In this document: piece by piece, positions 22,881 to 33,100 of the stretch
Layout: each line of letters opens with the position of its first letter
How positions within the stretch are numbered: the first letter of the stretch is position 1
Assembly: GCF_024713975.1 (NCBI RefSeq)
Contig: NC_091099.1
Coordinates: forward strand, 17,341,501 to 17,405,500
DNA length: 64,000 nt
DNA from: Paralichthys olivaceus
Taxonomy: Eukaryota; Chordata; Actinopteri; Pleuronectiformes; Paralichthyidae
Reading direction: 5' to 3'
Notes under the pieces: generated by a model
What the model saw: only the letters and a program-made list of their open reading frames with translations
What the model was told of the DNA's origin: nothing
Database searches by the model: none
Made by a program: the position numbers and the translations under genes

Positions 22881-23682
22881 ACAAACAATATCAACAAAAA
22901 CTCATCAAGCTGTTCTTGTGAGTTTTTATGAGTCCTACACACTGAACCTTTCAATACTGCAGTCGCTCAGGCTGATGGTTTCAATGTGATCAAAAGAAAG
23001 AACACCATTTACATCAGGCCCTATATTTGAGAAAAAGAGAAAAACTATGTCAGTACAGTCAATGAATTTCACAACTCTTCAAAATTAAAAAAAATGCTTG
23101 TGTACGATACAATCAGGTAAATTCAAAGTGTTGGACTCAGTGTCGTAAACTTACGTGTCTTTTGTAGAAAAGGATGTAAGCATTTTTTTAAAAATGGTTA
23201 TACATGGACTGCCCAGTTGTACGTGTGACAGTATTGTCATCGTAAATGACCCATTGGTCAGTGGGATCATCTTCAGCTGCATCACGCTTGACCCCTGCAC
23301 TAATGTAGTGTCCTAAAAGGAGACAAATCACTGTTACAAAAGGTGCTCTGATGTGTGGAGGTTATGAAAGGTAACAATTTTGTGACCAGGACCGTAACAT
23401 CAAGACAAATATTTGCATTCTTTTATGGAGAGAGGAGAATTACGTAGCACTCAACTGGGCAGTTCCAGGGAAAATGACAGATGTAAAAAAAACCACAGCA
23501 AATTCATTCAAATATCCTAATTTACAATAATAAAGAACTGAAAATACAACCATCTATCTATAATATGCCTGAGGACCTGAATGTGTGACACTGTGTGATT
23601 AACTAACCTGAGTTTGCATTGGATCCAAGGTGGCTGATGACACTCACTAGAGAAGGCAATGGGTAACAACTGTTAGTGAAAG

Positions 23683-25086
23683 TCCCTCACATAAAACCCC
23701 AGAACACATTTACCAAATGTTGACTTTTTACTTGCACGTGATCGTAATCTCAGTAATTGCTGGATATGTCAACACATGCCAGCATCAATACACTCTTCAA
23801 TGTTTAATCCAATCCCATTCAATAAAGCCGACTACGAAATGTTCAATTGGAATGACCTTGCTTCAAGATTCAAAGATGAGGCAAACGATTGCTACACTCC
23901 AACCTACCACGTAGACTTTGCAAGGTCCACCCAAAATGCAGACATCGCTCTATACGTCGCTAAAACAGTTAATGACCAATATCTGCCGAGCGGATTTAAT
24001 TGCACCACACTGCTCCGCGTCGCTCATATGCAAATGTACGTAGAGATAAGTTTCAATTATCAAGTCCAAATAATACTGGCTCAGACAAATGGTTCAAAAC
24101 CTTCTGAACACCAGGTGTGTGTTCCCGAGCCATATTCTACCAGTATTCTGGTTGAAGCTTTAGTATATGTGCAACCATGGTTTGGCACTAGGTCCATAGG
24201 TTCAGTTAAAATACAGATGCGTAACTGTTCAGATCCCCAGCAGAGTGAACAAACACCCGAACGAGATTGCCGAACCTACGTGCCCCCTGTATCCATTCAG
24301 GAGCTGCATAATGTTTCTTTATGTTTCCGCGTAATAGGGAAAGGATATGAGGATTGGGGACAGAGCAGCTGTAACACTGTAATAATCCCTCACATAAAAC
24401 CCCAGAACACATTTACCAAATGTTGACTTTTTACTTGCACGTGATCGTAATCTCAGTAATTGCTGGATATGTCAACACATGCCAGCATCAATACACTCTT
24501 CAATGTTTAATCCAATCCCATTCAATAAAGCCGACTACGAAATGTTCAATTGGAATGACCTTGCTTCAAGATTCAAAGATGAGGCAAACGATTGCTACAC
24601 TCCAACCTACCACGTAGACTTTGCAAGGTCCACCCAAAATGCAGACATTGCTCTATACGTCGCTAAAACAGTTAATGACCAATATCTGCCGAGCGGATTT
24701 AATTGCACCACACTGCTCCGCGTCGCTCATATGCAAATGTACGTAGAGATAAGTTTCAATTATCGAGTCCAAATAATACTGGCTCAGACAAATGGTTCAA
24801 AACCTTCTGAACACCAGGTGTGTGTTCCCGAGCCATATTCTACCAGTATTCTGGTTGAAGCTTTAGTATATGTGCAACCATGGTTTGGCACTAGGTCCAT
24901 AGGTTCAGTTAAAATACAGATGCGTAACTGTTCAGCTCCCCAGCAGAGTGAACAAACACCCGAACGAGATTGCCGAACCTTCGTGCCCCCTGTATCCATT
25001 CAGGAGCTGCATAATGTTTCTTTATGTTTCCGCGTAATAGGGAAAGGATATGAGGATTCAGGACAGCAGCTGTAACACTGTAATAA
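23683..25086 (+). repeat. ~703-bp direct tandem duplication within the env block
   Basis: 23,683-24,385 and 24,386-25,086 are nearly identical. The duplicated piece includes about 50 bp of the protease-gene intron (TCCCTCACATAAAACCCC onward) at its left edge, so duplication followed the joining of env to the host sequence. The second copy differs by a two-base loss near 25,065. Confidence 0.92.
23776..24426 (+). pseudogene. Endogenous retrovirus Env surface-subunit remnant, copy 1
   Basis: A 216-codon frame with many N-x-S/T sites (for example near FNCTT and HNVSL) and spaced Cys residues, continuous in style with the Env stretch that follows. The 3' end is cut by the duplication junction, and the last codons are host intron. 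A hydrophobic leader-like stretch at 23,717-23,775 lies in another frame, so the N-terminus is also broken. No gag, pol or paired LTRs were seen. Identification as surface subunit rests on its position before the transmembrane-subunit remnant. Confidence 0.68.
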
Positions 25087-25645
25087 ATGTCACTCTAAAG
25101 CAGTCCCCACTACCTGAGAGAGTGTATCTAGTTTGTGGAGAACAGGCCTATCGTTGCATGCTAATGAAGAGTTGCATGGTGTCTGTTATTTAGCGTATCT
25201 AATTCCCATGATCAGAGAGATAGAATCCGCAGAAATAGCCTTGCTGTATCCTCCACTACACAGACACAGAAGGGAAATTACTCCAGCTCAAGAAGTATCC
25301 AGCCTCCTTTTTCCTTGGTATGATATGTATACATCCCAGCAGGAACTTAAGTCTCTATCTAAAGTCTTAGAGAGGCATCTTAATGTCTCATGTAGAGCTG
25401 AATTGGCTGAAAATAAAGAGTTGCAGGAAGTCAAAATAGTGGCCTTACAGAACCGCATGGCACTTGATCTCCTGTTGGCAGCGCCAGGGGGAACCTGTAA
25501 ACTTATAGTTACTGAATGTTGCTCCTACATCTCTGACGCAACAGCTGAAGTCCTAGACATGGCACATGACACAGCAGGAGGCATCAAAGAATTACATGAT
25601 AATCATTGTTTCACTTTTGGGAACTTTTCAGGTGTCTTTGGGTGA
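24479..25645 (+). pseudogene. Endogenous retrovirus Env remnant, copy 2 with transmembrane-subunit part
   Basis: Repeats the surface-subunit frame to 25,075, where a two-base loss relative to copy 1 shifts it into a stop. The transmembrane-subunit part follows in a frame open at 25,133-25,645 with further stops before 25,200. It has an Arg-rich cleavage-like site (HRHRRE) near 25,262, a LQNRMALD-type immunosuppressive-region match and a C-x6-C-C motif at 25,496-25,522, typical of gamma/delta-type Env. A TGA at 25,643 precedes a hydrophobic anchor-like stretch (to about 25,760). It cannot encode a full membrane Env as it stands. Confidence 0.8.
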
Positions 25646-25809
25646 TGGGGGTCTGGGCTGGTCAAATTCTTAACTACCCTTGTTGTCACACTTCTCCTGC
25701 TCATCCTCTTCTGTTCATGTTTGGTTTCAATAATCAAGATGATACTTAATCTTGCACCTGTCTCGAGTAGAGTAGTTAGCGCAGGGTCTTTTTGTTTCAC
25801 TTTTAGTTG

Positions 25810-26640
25810 AATAAGTGACATTTTTGGCCTCTGTCAGTAGTTGCATGTGATCTGTGACCTCCGTCATGAGCTCCTTTAATGCCTTGGTTTTTGAGGGGAT
25901 CATCATAAAATAAAGGTTTGCTTTATAAATGCCCTTGTTGGCCAGAAGACGGAACTCATGGGCACATGTAAGAAGTGATAAGGGTGGTACAAAAAAGGGG
26001 TTTTCATTTACCTCACTGATTGTATGAATTGATCTTAACTGAATGACAAGTTCAAAGAATAATGTTTGTGAATTTGTGGTTTTTTTTTAAAAGTCATTCA
26101 AATGTTTTTGATTTGTTGTTTAATTGAGAAGGATTTTGTAATGCATGATGTTGGATCTGTTCTGAAGGGGCTCCGGGCAATCTGAAAATGTATTAATTAA
26201 GGGTAATGGTAATCAGGATTGATCTTATGATCAATGAGGCGATTGTTATGGAATTTTCATAGACACTGTCTCTTGTCCTCTCTGGGGCAGAGTGCAACAG
26301 GCTGTTGTGTTTGGGAAGTGCGAGAGCTTGGCGAAGGTCAAAGCCTTCACTCCCTAGACATCACAGATATGAGACTGCGTAAGCACGCACTACTGTCTCC
26401 ATAACTAGAAAATACATTTGATTGTTTAGGAACAAGCACACCCATAGATTAAATGATCTGTTGGGGTTTAAAGTGTGACTGCAGGAAAGCAGACTTCACA
26501 ATATGAGAGAGCATCATGCACAGATGTTGTATGGATGAATTCTGATTTTCTCTTTGGCCAAGCTCAATAAATATTTCAGCATAAGACGTCAAAGGGTTCC
26601 TGAACGCTTTCTTCATTGATGAGTTGACCATTGGTCCGCA
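25810..26640. other. Unassigned sequence right of the env remnant
   Basis: AT-rich sequence without a recognisable protein. It may hold viral non-coding DNA, since it follows the Env stop and includes an A6G4 purine run near 25,993, but I could not find paired LTR ends. The minus-strand frame at 26,449-26,661 was not recognised. Confidence 0.4.
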
Positions 26641-26649
26641 GATTTTCCA

Positions 26650-26790
26650 CCACAGAGACAAAGAGAAAGTTAGTCATCATATTAAGTTAGTAAGATATTC
26701 ATTACAGACACAGACAAAGTAGTCATCATATTAACTAATTAAGATATTTTTTAGAACAGGGGTCCCCAACGTTTTAGGGGGAGTTAGGTG
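26650..26790. repeat. Minisatellite monomers and hAT terminus at the right edge of the insert
   Basis: Two monomers of the protease-flank minisatellite lead into AGAACAGGGGTCCCCAAC, the same junction seen at 11,010-11,030 beyond the live gene. The protease paralogue resumes at about 26,781. The block is therefore bounded on the right by sequence from a protease-gene 3' flank. Confidence 0.72.
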
Positions 26791-27311
26791 GGGTTTTTTC
26801 TTACCTGGGTGGACGAGATAATCAGCTCCCTGGAAATATTGATCGGGTTGAGAAGTTTCTTCGGGGTAAAAAGCGGAGTGAAGCAAAAATGCTTCACGTG
26901 CAGGATCAAAATTCTGCAGACAAGAAATAGAGGAAAGATTGTTTAATATTTTTGAGAAGACCCCCTCGATGTAAAGAAAACTACAATTCATACAATTTAG
27001 ATGAAATGAACTGGTGAAAACATCATTACTTAATCAATACTTGATTTTTATTGTGATGGATAACCAAATAAGTGAGAGTCTGAGAATGAAATTTACACAT
27101 TGTGAGGATTGTCCTTATCCTGTGAAAAATGTCAAGTAAACTTGATGTGTGATTAAGGAATAAAGTATCCGTTGTGATCTAACTGGTGGATGTGATGCCA
27201 CTTACCTGGGCAGGGTATCAAAGCTGTAGCACTGGGTGGTAGTTTGTGCCACCACAGACACAATTGCATTCCAACTCTGTCTCCTGAAAAACAATACAGA
27301 GATGATATGTT

Positions 27312-27556
27312 ATATTTAATTATTATTTAATTTTTCACTGTTACTGTCAAATTTGCACAATCCTCACCTTATTCACCTCATTCGCCTTGTTTCTGCCTTA
27401 TTTTTAACATGTTCATAGCCTTATTGTATTTTATGTAAATATTGTATTCTTATGTAAATTTGGTCGGTATTCCAGAAAGGACAGCACAAGAATTTCAATT
27501 CATAGGGAAACGTGTTCTCTGTGTATTTGACAATAAAATCTTTGAATCTTGAATCT
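27312..27556 (+). mobile_element. 3' end of a non-LTR retroelement
   Basis: About 245 bp absent from the live copy, inserted between GATGATATGTTAT and the (TG)n tract. It ends GACAATAAAATC followed by repeats of TTGAATC, the short terminal repeat typical of fish LINE or SINE 3' ends. Confidence 0.65.
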
Positions 27557-27567
27557 ATGATGAACTT

Positions 27568-27619
<52 letters not shown>
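27568..27619. repeat. (TG)n microsatellite in the dead copy
   Basis: About 25 TG units; the equivalent tract in the live copy at 13,514-13,540 is half as long. Confidence 0.95.
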
Positions 27620-28385
27620 GATGGGATGACAGGACTGGACAGGGACAGACGTGACTCACCAGCAGGTAATTATCAAGCATCTCTTTAACTGATTCTTGAG
27701 GTACCAGGTTCAGAGACAGGTTGTTGAAGACTTCCTCATTCATAGATCTCTGTCCACATCTGCAATATAAAACAATGTGCATGAAATTACAGACGCAATA
27801 AACAAGAATAAAATAAATGTGTTTTATCTTCATTGGGATTTACTCCATGCACGCCCGGGTGCTCTTCATCTTGAACATCAGGTGCTTCTGGATGGGGCAT
27901 ACGTAGATGTCTGCCATACCGGGCAGTCCTGTAATCACGGGGCATAAACTTCGGATGTGATCCAGAAAGGACGTCAGAAATTCATGAGCATCCTGCAAAA
28001 GGAAAGACGCAGAGGGTTCAATGCACAGAGGAAAAACTATCAAGACGAAAAAGAAACAAGACAAACCTTCAAACTAGCCAACACACCTTCTGCCCCATGT
28101 CCAAGAACTCTGCATACCTCTTGCCCACTTCCATTTTGAAGGCAAAGAGGGCCTTGAGTTTGTTTCCATTATTAGGGGAGCGGTGACACCTCACTATGTT
28201 CATGAATGCACTGTAGAGGGTGAGAAAGAAATAGGAAACCTCTGTTATCACCACTGACAAAAACACACACATCAGATTTGTGTTTGTTTGCGGTGTGTCG
28301 TGTACCTGAGAAATTCAGCTTCGGGATCCAACTCCCACATGTCTTTTAGAACCCTGATGTCTCTGGTGAACTCTGTCAGAGTGAG

Positions 28386-29660
28386 AATAGCATTTATTCT
28401 CAAGTGACACCCTTAGCTGACTTAAAGGTTCAGTGTGTAGAATTTAGTGATATCTACAAGGTGATATTTACCTGTATCCTTTTACTGTGTGGTTAAGATT
28501 TGCTGCAAGGAGTACACTTAACATTAAACATGTAGTACCAACATTGCAATCAAACTGTGATGTTTTATTTCCAGTGAGCAGGATTCAGATTGTAAATAAA
28601 GACACACTCTTCTCTGCAGAGTTAACACTAGTTTCACCACCTTTCAGTAAAACTACTACACATCTACCACACCCCTGTACTACTGACTCTGGGTTGTACT
28701 GAGCACTACGGTAAACAAAACATGTTCTTGCAATGTTAAGAAATACATTTTAAAGTTCTGGATCCAGATCCACGACAAAAACTCATCACTTACTAAGACA
28801 CTGTTCTAACATCCCACCAAATGTAATCAAACAGACAAACATAGCATTGTCCATTAAAAAAGACTCTGTTATGTTCACTGTCCTATTTCACTTCAGGTGC
28901 GTATTAATTTGGTGCATATGAAAGTGATTTTCCTCCATCCTCATCTACCTGAGCAAAACATTCCCCCTTCACATTTTCTCAAACTCTCCCTGAGCAACAA
29001 TCTCTCCACCTTCAGATCGCCTCACAAAACAATTTAAACATTCACTCTCTTCTGGGGCTACGGCCAGAATCCAAGAGGGAAAAAACCAGAGCAAACAGAA
29101 GGCTGCATACTTTCCGGCAAAACTTTACACAGTGGTAGAGAAGACGGCCTTGTTGAGGTGCCCACTTCAGCCGGAGGAGACGTTTGGCAAGAAGACCCTG
29201 CTCTGGTTCTGGGCCCAGGTTTATTGCATGTCACTTGATTTCTCAGACATGTCAGTGTTTTTTGCTGTCTGGCAAAAGTTGTTCATGTCCAACCTGTTGT
29301 GTAATTTCAGTAGCGTGCCCCAATTTTTAACTATAAAAACAGGCCACCAGAGGCCCATGTTACCTGGCCAAAGCAAATGTTAGATCCAAATATGGTGTCA
29401 CCTCACTTCCTGTAACTGCAGTGCAATGACTGAGTGATCAAAAGAGCAGAATAAGATGATCAAGTCAGAATTGAATCTTCAGCTGCTTCCAGTTTATTGG
29501 ACTCATCCTCTTATCAGAACTGCTCAGTCGCTCCCTCCCTCCTCTGACAAGCTCTCAATCATCCTCGGGGCTCCCTCCCTATCTCTCTCACTCACATCTC
29601 ACTCACCTCTCTCCCTCCCGTTGTCGTCCACTGCATGTACCTCAACACTTGAGACCCAGA
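28386..29660. other. Region between the protease pseudogene and ucma
   Basis: At 28,386 the dead protease exon jumps directly into MITE-flank sequence of the cassette array (CATTTATTCTCAAGTGACACCC), marking a deletion of the catalytic-Cys half exon and the cassettes. From about 28,470 on the sequence is single-copy and forms the upstream region of ucma. Confidence 0.6.
29332..29338 (+). promoter_or_regulatory. Candidate TATA box for ucma
   Basis: TATAAAA lies 336 bp upstream of the ucma start codon on the same strand. Transcription from about 29,362 would give a roughly 300-nt leader. It is a positional inference with no supporting transcript. Confidence 0.4.
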
Positions 29661-29667
29661 GCTAAAG

Positions 29668-29725
29668 ATGTCCTGCACGTATGCAACCGTCCTGGCTCTC
29701 CTCGCCGTGCTCCTCGCACTCTCTT
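29668..29725 (+). CDS. ucma: ucma exon 1, signal peptide
   Basis: ATG followed by [19 protein letters not shown] and one base; donor GTGAGT. The start was chosen because it directly precedes the hydrophobic leader and no earlier in-frame ATG improves it. Confidence 0.93.
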
Positions 29726-30144
29726 GTGAGTCTCATGCAGAAGAATGTTGGATTCGGGTTTTTGAATTTGTGGAGATGGATTTTTTTCTTTAGGTTTAGA
29801 CACACTTATAACAGCTTTTTATTCATTCATGTTTTGTTCTCTGACCCAGTGTCTCCAGAGGCCGACTCTGCAGCTGTGCCCAGCAGCACAAGCAACACTA
29901 CTGATCCACAAGGTGAGGAGCTGCACCAGCTGCACTGCTCCATCCTTACATCCTCAATCTGTCTTAATCCCTTCATGTTGTCAGCTGAACAACCTCCTGC
30001 TTCCACTGCAGGTCTCCTCAAGAGGATTTTCATGAAGGAGGCCGATGCCTCAAACTTCTTCAGGAGACGCAGCAGACGGGGAGCGAAGTCCCAGGATGAG
30101 ATTAACGGTGAGTTCACTTCAGGTTGTTAATGGCCAGCCAAAAT

Positions 30145-30178
<34 letters not shown>

Positions 30179-33100
30179 TCATCTGTTCTTTACAATGTAA
30201 GTACACATTCATCAGATGTACTCTCACACTAATTTCCACACTGTTATTTGCCAGAATGGACGTCATCATGTTGTACTATCAAATAATGCTATCACTGATG
30301 ACTCACAAGAAACCATTTATCCTAGTAAGTCATTTAGTCTCATTTTCAGAATTACGTTTTGAAGAGGAAATTGAATAATCCGGTGTAATAATGACTAATG
30401 ACTTTTAAAATTGTTCTGATTGAAAAACTGAATATGACTTTGAAATAGTGAACAGTTTTTGATTCAACACACCTGTTTACAAAACTTGACATTTATTTTA
30501 CAACTTAAAACAAAAAAATCTTCCAAAGAGGTTTAAGAAATGTTGACGTTTCACCTGCTTTTCATTCATATTGTTTGATTTATTGAAATTTTAATAGATA
30601 ATTTAACAGCTTGCTAAAATAAAAGTTAGTCTGGCACATTTAAAGTGGCTTGGATCAACTACTGTGCCTATACAAAATTCTAAAAACCAATAAATCCATT
30701 GTTCCTCGTAAATGTTTGCATATTTGAGGAAGTTTTAATGAATAGAAATGAGGGCAAACTGCTGTACAAGTACCAACAAAATTCTGAACTGAAAGAAACT
30801 TTTAATGCCCTTTAATGATTTTTTTTATCTCTTAATAGAACTGATATGATAACAGAGACAGGTGGTATTGGATATTATGACCCCAGTCATGGATTTATCT
30901 CTTGTTTTAAGAAAGACTTAAATTAGCTGCTCAGTAATAAATTAAATGACTTATTAAAATTCAGATCCTTTGCAGTCTGAATTGACAGTAAGAAGAACAG
31001 GTTTATTGTGGACTTAATGTTTGTCTGTGGCATCCAGCAGTTCAAATGATTGCACCAGAAACCACCTCCAACCTGTCTGAGCTCGGCCTCCTCCTCTGCT
31101 GGAGGCTACAGCAGGAGCCACAGGGCAGCATGGAGCTCTCTCTCTAACACACACACACACAGACTCACACAGTTTGGAATAGATGTGTCAATATTTTCCT
31201 AAAAAGTTTTGTGAAAATTCACATGCTGTGCAGTGTTTGAAGTTCTCAGGGGGCTTAAAAGCTCTGTTATGTACAGTTCTACCAACAGAAAGGTGAGAGC
31301 ACACACACACACACACACACGCACATACACATATATACACACACACCCACAGACACACACACGCGCACATCTTTGCACTTCTATCTTAGTGAGGACACTC
31401 ATTGGCATAATACATTCCCTAGCCCCTAACCCTAACCTTAACCATCCAAACAACGCCTAACCTAAACCTAATTGTTACCCTTACCTTAACCCTAAAACCA
31501 AATCTTAACTTGGTCAAAATGTCCTAACTTTTCATAAATATCCTCACTCTTTAGGGTCTATGCTTAAAATGGCCCTCACAAAGATATAAGTACAGGAACA
31601 CACACTGGTGCTATGAATTGGAGTTGTGTAACAGACTGTGGGGTTGTGTGCATGCGGCAACAACAACAAGACACTTTGTGCACTAAGCAGAGAATGCAGT
31701 GATGGACGAGTGAGTGGGTGAGCGTTTGGGAGGTGGACGTGGAATGTGCGGACACGCAGGCGGAGAGGGGTGAGAGAGACACCAAGTAAAAAAGTGAGAG
31801 AAATAAACTGTGCTCACTCTCCTGCTGCTTAATGACACAAAAGCACAACATCACTCTTTCAGGAAGATGAAATTTGTAGAGAAAAATATTTGATATTTGT
31901 AATAGTTATTTCAGTGGGTAGATAAGGTGACATACAATTTATAATAATAGACAAAAGACTCCAAAGAAAGGCTCCTTGACTTTGGGGTTTTTGTAGGAGT
32001 TGTGATGCATCACAAGAAGAAAATAACTGATTAACTGATTAACTCTGCTGTGCAACATCTACAGGGGACACCAAACCAAAAGTAATATACAATTTACCTC
32101 AGTTCTATTAAATATACTTTCTTCTGCAAGTAAATACTCACCAGCAATTAATCTGTGAACCTGAAACCTTCAAATGTGCATACAACCAAATGGTTTGAAA
32201 TCCCAACATGAGCTCATGCACAGACTTGTGTAGGGAATCCTGGCTAAAGGTCAAATGTCAAGACCAGACTTTGGAAAAGGTTAGCGTGGTGAATTGGAAC
32301 CTCTGCAATCTCAGCCAATGGCTCTTTCTAATGTTACTGCAGTCAGCAAGACTAGCGTGCCCACACTCGACATAATGATTACTTTAAACGCCCTCTGGTC
32401 TTCTTCATGTGTCCAGTCTCACTGCTCAGAGGTTACATGGCCGCCCAGAGTCCTCAGCCTCACTTCTGTATGAGACTTAAACCAAGTTTTAACTCTTTAA
32501 GCTCAAATGATTCATAAAAGTATTAAAACAATACTGAGATCTCCAGTTTGTTGAAAGAATCATTGTTTGCTGCAGAGGTTTTTTTATTGTCCATAAATTA
32601 AAATTTTTAAGACAATTTATTGTCCTAAAATAATTCCAATGTTTAGGATGAAGAACAACATCCGCAAAATCCTCAATCTTGCATTCTTATTTAAAGCTGA
32701 AGGTAATATTGGGCTTTAGCAGTCTGAGTTAAATAAACCTGGTGGGTTTAGAGAGACAGTCCTTTATTTTGCCTTGGAAACCGTGAACCTCTCCCTTGGC
32801 TTTGCTCTCTACCCACACACATCTTTATGGAGGATGAAAAGATGAGACATGAGTCATTAGCCTCTCTCCATCACTCAGAGATCCAGGTTTTGTGTGTCAG
32901 CCTTGGATACAATCACCATCCATGAATCACAGCTTCAACACACATGCCAGCTGTATGAAGACCAGAGCTTTGTTTCTCCACATTCACTGATTCAGTTTTG
33001 TGGTATTTTGTGGGGTTGCAGTTTAGTGATGTTATTGTTTTCAGCTTGTTTGTCTCCACTTGTTGAATTGAAATTGTGGCAGTTTTAGCAGCTGAGTCAA

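Larger units (their letters stand above)
23137..28385 (-). pseudogene. Second, inactivated copy of the USP37-like protease domain
   Basis: Paralogue of 12,071-14,358 on the same strand. Matching pieces: 28,306-28,385 (part of the Cys-box exon), 28,087-28,210, 27,844-27,992, 27,660-27,759, 27,206-27,283, 26,805-26,913, 23,608-23,650 (partial) and 23,137-23,312. Defects: the Cys-box exon is cut so that ICYMN is absent; the finger exon has a one-base insertion near 27,240 (78 nt against 77); a 21-nt deletion at 23,650 removes the acceptor and first codons of the pre-His exon; and about 3 kb of foreign sequence with env remnants separates the last two exons from the rest. Exons elsewhere remain nearly identical to the live copy, so loss is recent. 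Confidence 0.88.

Noticed and set aside
23717-23914. A secreted peptide gene starting MLTFYLHVIVISVIAG
   Set aside because: Its first six codons are host intron shared with 12,700-12,720, and the frame does not continue into the Env frame. It is a broken leader at most.
26449-26661. 70-codon minus frame MSLWWKICGPMVNSSMKKAF
   Set aside because: Not recognised and bounded by repeats; might be a transposon piece but I have no motif to support it.
31425-31510. Interstitial telomere repeat (CCCTAACCCTAACC)
   Set aside because: The hexamer is irregular (CCTTAACC, CCTAAACC) and lies inside a known-type dispersed repeat with inverted ends.
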